Shown here in pieces: positions 30,018 to 30,901 of a DNA stretch of 30,901 bases; within the stretch, counting starts at the first letter, position 1, and each line of letters begins with the position of its first letter. The DNA is from Candidatus Dormiibacterota bacterium (GTDB taxonomy: Bacteria; Chloroflexota; Dormibacteria; Dormibacterales; Dormibacteraceae), in assembly GCA_003151665.1 (NCBI GenBank), contig PLYD01000234.1:1695-32595 (forward strand). The letters run 5' to 3'. Made by a program: the position numbers and the translations under genes. The notes under the pieces were generated by a model. It made no database searches. It was not told the origin of the DNA and saw nothing but the letters and a program-made list of their open reading frames with translations.

Positions 30018-30026
30018 CGCCGTAGC

Positions 30027-30901
30027 TTGCTGTACCCGGTGACGTACCGGGTCAATGCCGCCGGCCACATGGAGGTGGGCGGGTGCGACCTCGTCCAGCT
30101 GGCTCGCGATCACGGCACCCCGCTGTACGTATACGACGAGGCGACGGTGCGCCAGCGCAGTGCCGAGTACGTAGCTGCCATGGGTCGCGGAGGCCACGTC
30201 CTTTACTCGGCCAAGGCCTTTGCATCGCCGCATTTCCTGCGCATCGTCGCAGAGGAGGGGCTGGGCCTCGACGTCGTATCCGCCGGCGAGCTCGACCTAG
30301 CATTGCGTTCGGATTTCCCGCGCGACCGCATTCACTTTCTCGGTAACAACAAGAGTCGCGAGGACGTGGAAGCGGCGTATCGCGCCGGCGCCACCATCGT
30401 CATCGACGGGTCGCATGAGTTCGATCTCCTACGCGCCGTCGTCCCAGAGGGCAAGCGGACGCCGGTCATGCTACGCATATCTCCTGGAGTCAAGCCCGAC
30501 ACGCTCGATCACATCTCGACGGGGCAGCTGGATTCTAAGTTCGGCTTCTCGATCGAATCCGGCGCCGCGCGCAAGGCGGTGGAAGAGGCGTTGCGCCATC
30601 CACGGCTGGACGTAGTCGGGCTCCACTCGCACATCGGCTCGCAAATCTTCGCCCTCGGCGCCTACCAGAAGGCGATGGAGATCATGCTCGACCTCTTGGT
30701 CGAGCTTCGCGCTGAGCTGAAGTTCGAGCCGCAAAAGCTGGGAGCGGGCGGCGGCCTGGGTATCGCTTACACGCACGACGACGATCCGCCGACGCCGCGT
30801 GATTTCGTCGAGACGGTGCGCCATGCGCTCGAATCGGGATGTGCGGCGCGCGGCCTCAAGGTCCCGGAGCTCGTGGTCGAGCCGGGCCGATCGATCGCCG
30901 G
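30027..30901 (+). CDS. lysA: Diaminopimelate decarboxylase, N-terminal part
   Basis: LysA is a PLP enzyme that turns meso-diaminopimelate into L-lysine. About 291 residues are present; the frame runs off the window end. Visible are GGCDLVQLARDHGTPLYVYDE, the PLP-binding Lys region HVLYSAKAFASPHFL, LRISPGVKP, GLHSHIGSQI, the PLP-phosphate loop GAGGGLGIAY and VEPGRSIAG. The residues YPVTYRVNAAGHMEV before the first ATG (30069) are typical LysA sequence, so TTG 30027 (or GTG 30039) is the likelier start. There is no clear ribosome site; it follows the FmdB-like stop by 9 bp and is probably co-transcribed. Confidence 0.92.
   Translation, partial: MLYPVTYRVNAAGHMEVGGCDLVQLARDHGTPLYVYDEATVRQRSAEYVAAMGRGGHVLYSAKAFASPHFLRIVAEEGLGLDVVSAGELDLALRSDFPRDRIHFLGNNKSREDVEAAYRAGATIVIDGSHEFDLLRAVVPEGKRTPVMLRISPGVKPDTLDHISTGQLDSKFGFSIESGAARKAVEEALRHPRLDVVGLHSHIGSQIFALGAYQKAMEIMLDLLVELRAELKFEPQKLGAGGGLGIAYTHDDDPPTPRDFVETVRHALESGCAARGLKVPELVVEPGRSIA

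Noticed and set aside
1..30901. Mobile elements, CRISPR arrays, prophage or defence island
   Set aside because: No transposase, integrase, phage gene, regularly spaced repeat or tRNA-linked integration site is visible, and gene style is uniform across the window.

Overview
This is a gene-dense, high-GC chromosomal segment from a free-living bacterium. Many genes start with GTG or TTG, and neighbouring genes often overlap by 4 bp. The order dnaN-recF-DUF721 resembles actinobacterial origin regions. The helicase-nuclease, the FemAB protein and the overall style also fit high-GC soil lineages such as Chloroflexota, Dormibacterota or Actinomycetota; this placement is an inference from gene content, not a phylogeny. 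I see no rRNA, tRNA, CRISPR, insertion sequence or prophage. No stretch longer than 160 bp lacks a gene; the largest gaps are 13274-13431, 6215-6358, 10796-10929 and 22216-22328.

Region 1 (1-4446, + strand) is the replication and repair block: the 3' end of dnaN, recF, a DUF721/DciA-like gene, and a UvrD-type helicase fused to an Fe-S PD-(D/E)XK nuclease. Region 2 (4416-10795) holds a GT28/MGDG-synthase-like glycosyltransferase, a membrane-anchored cytochrome c, a GT4 glycosyltransferase, an Ig-like/beta-propeller lipoprotein and a protein with three copies of a DUF4388-like unit. Region 3 (10930-13273, +) holds a histidine phosphatase, a FemAB-like transferase and an orphan OmpR-type regulator whose phospho-acceptor Asp is Glu. 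Region 4 (13432-17418, +) is a complete FbpABC-type ABC importer.

Region 5 (17463-18685, -) is folP-folK, divergent from murE (+). Region 6 (20203-22215, -) is a NUDIX gene followed by thiG, a ThiE/TenI-like gene and thiS. Region 7 (22329-29092) is a full phosphate module. The minus-strand run is phoR-pstB-phoU-phoB/phoP-pstC-pstA-arsC, and pstS is divergent on the + strand with its own terminator. Two triple direct repeats of a TTAA core with exact 11-bp spacing, in front of pstS/phoR and in front of pstB, are very likely the operators of the PhoP/PhoB regulator encoded in the same run. Region 8 (29148-30901) is rsmG (-), divergent from a FmdB zinc-ribbon gene and lysA (+, cut by the window end).

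Most genes are recognisable housekeeping functions. The points most worth a second look are the Pho-box pair, the ThiS with a tail after its Gly-Gly terminus, the Glu-for-Asp response regulator, the three-unit DUF4388-like protein, the atypical MurE substrate motif, and divergent gene pairs whose start codons are 3-24 bp apart with -10 elements that suggest leaderless transcripts. I did not find a clear multi-gene novel defence or biosynthetic system.
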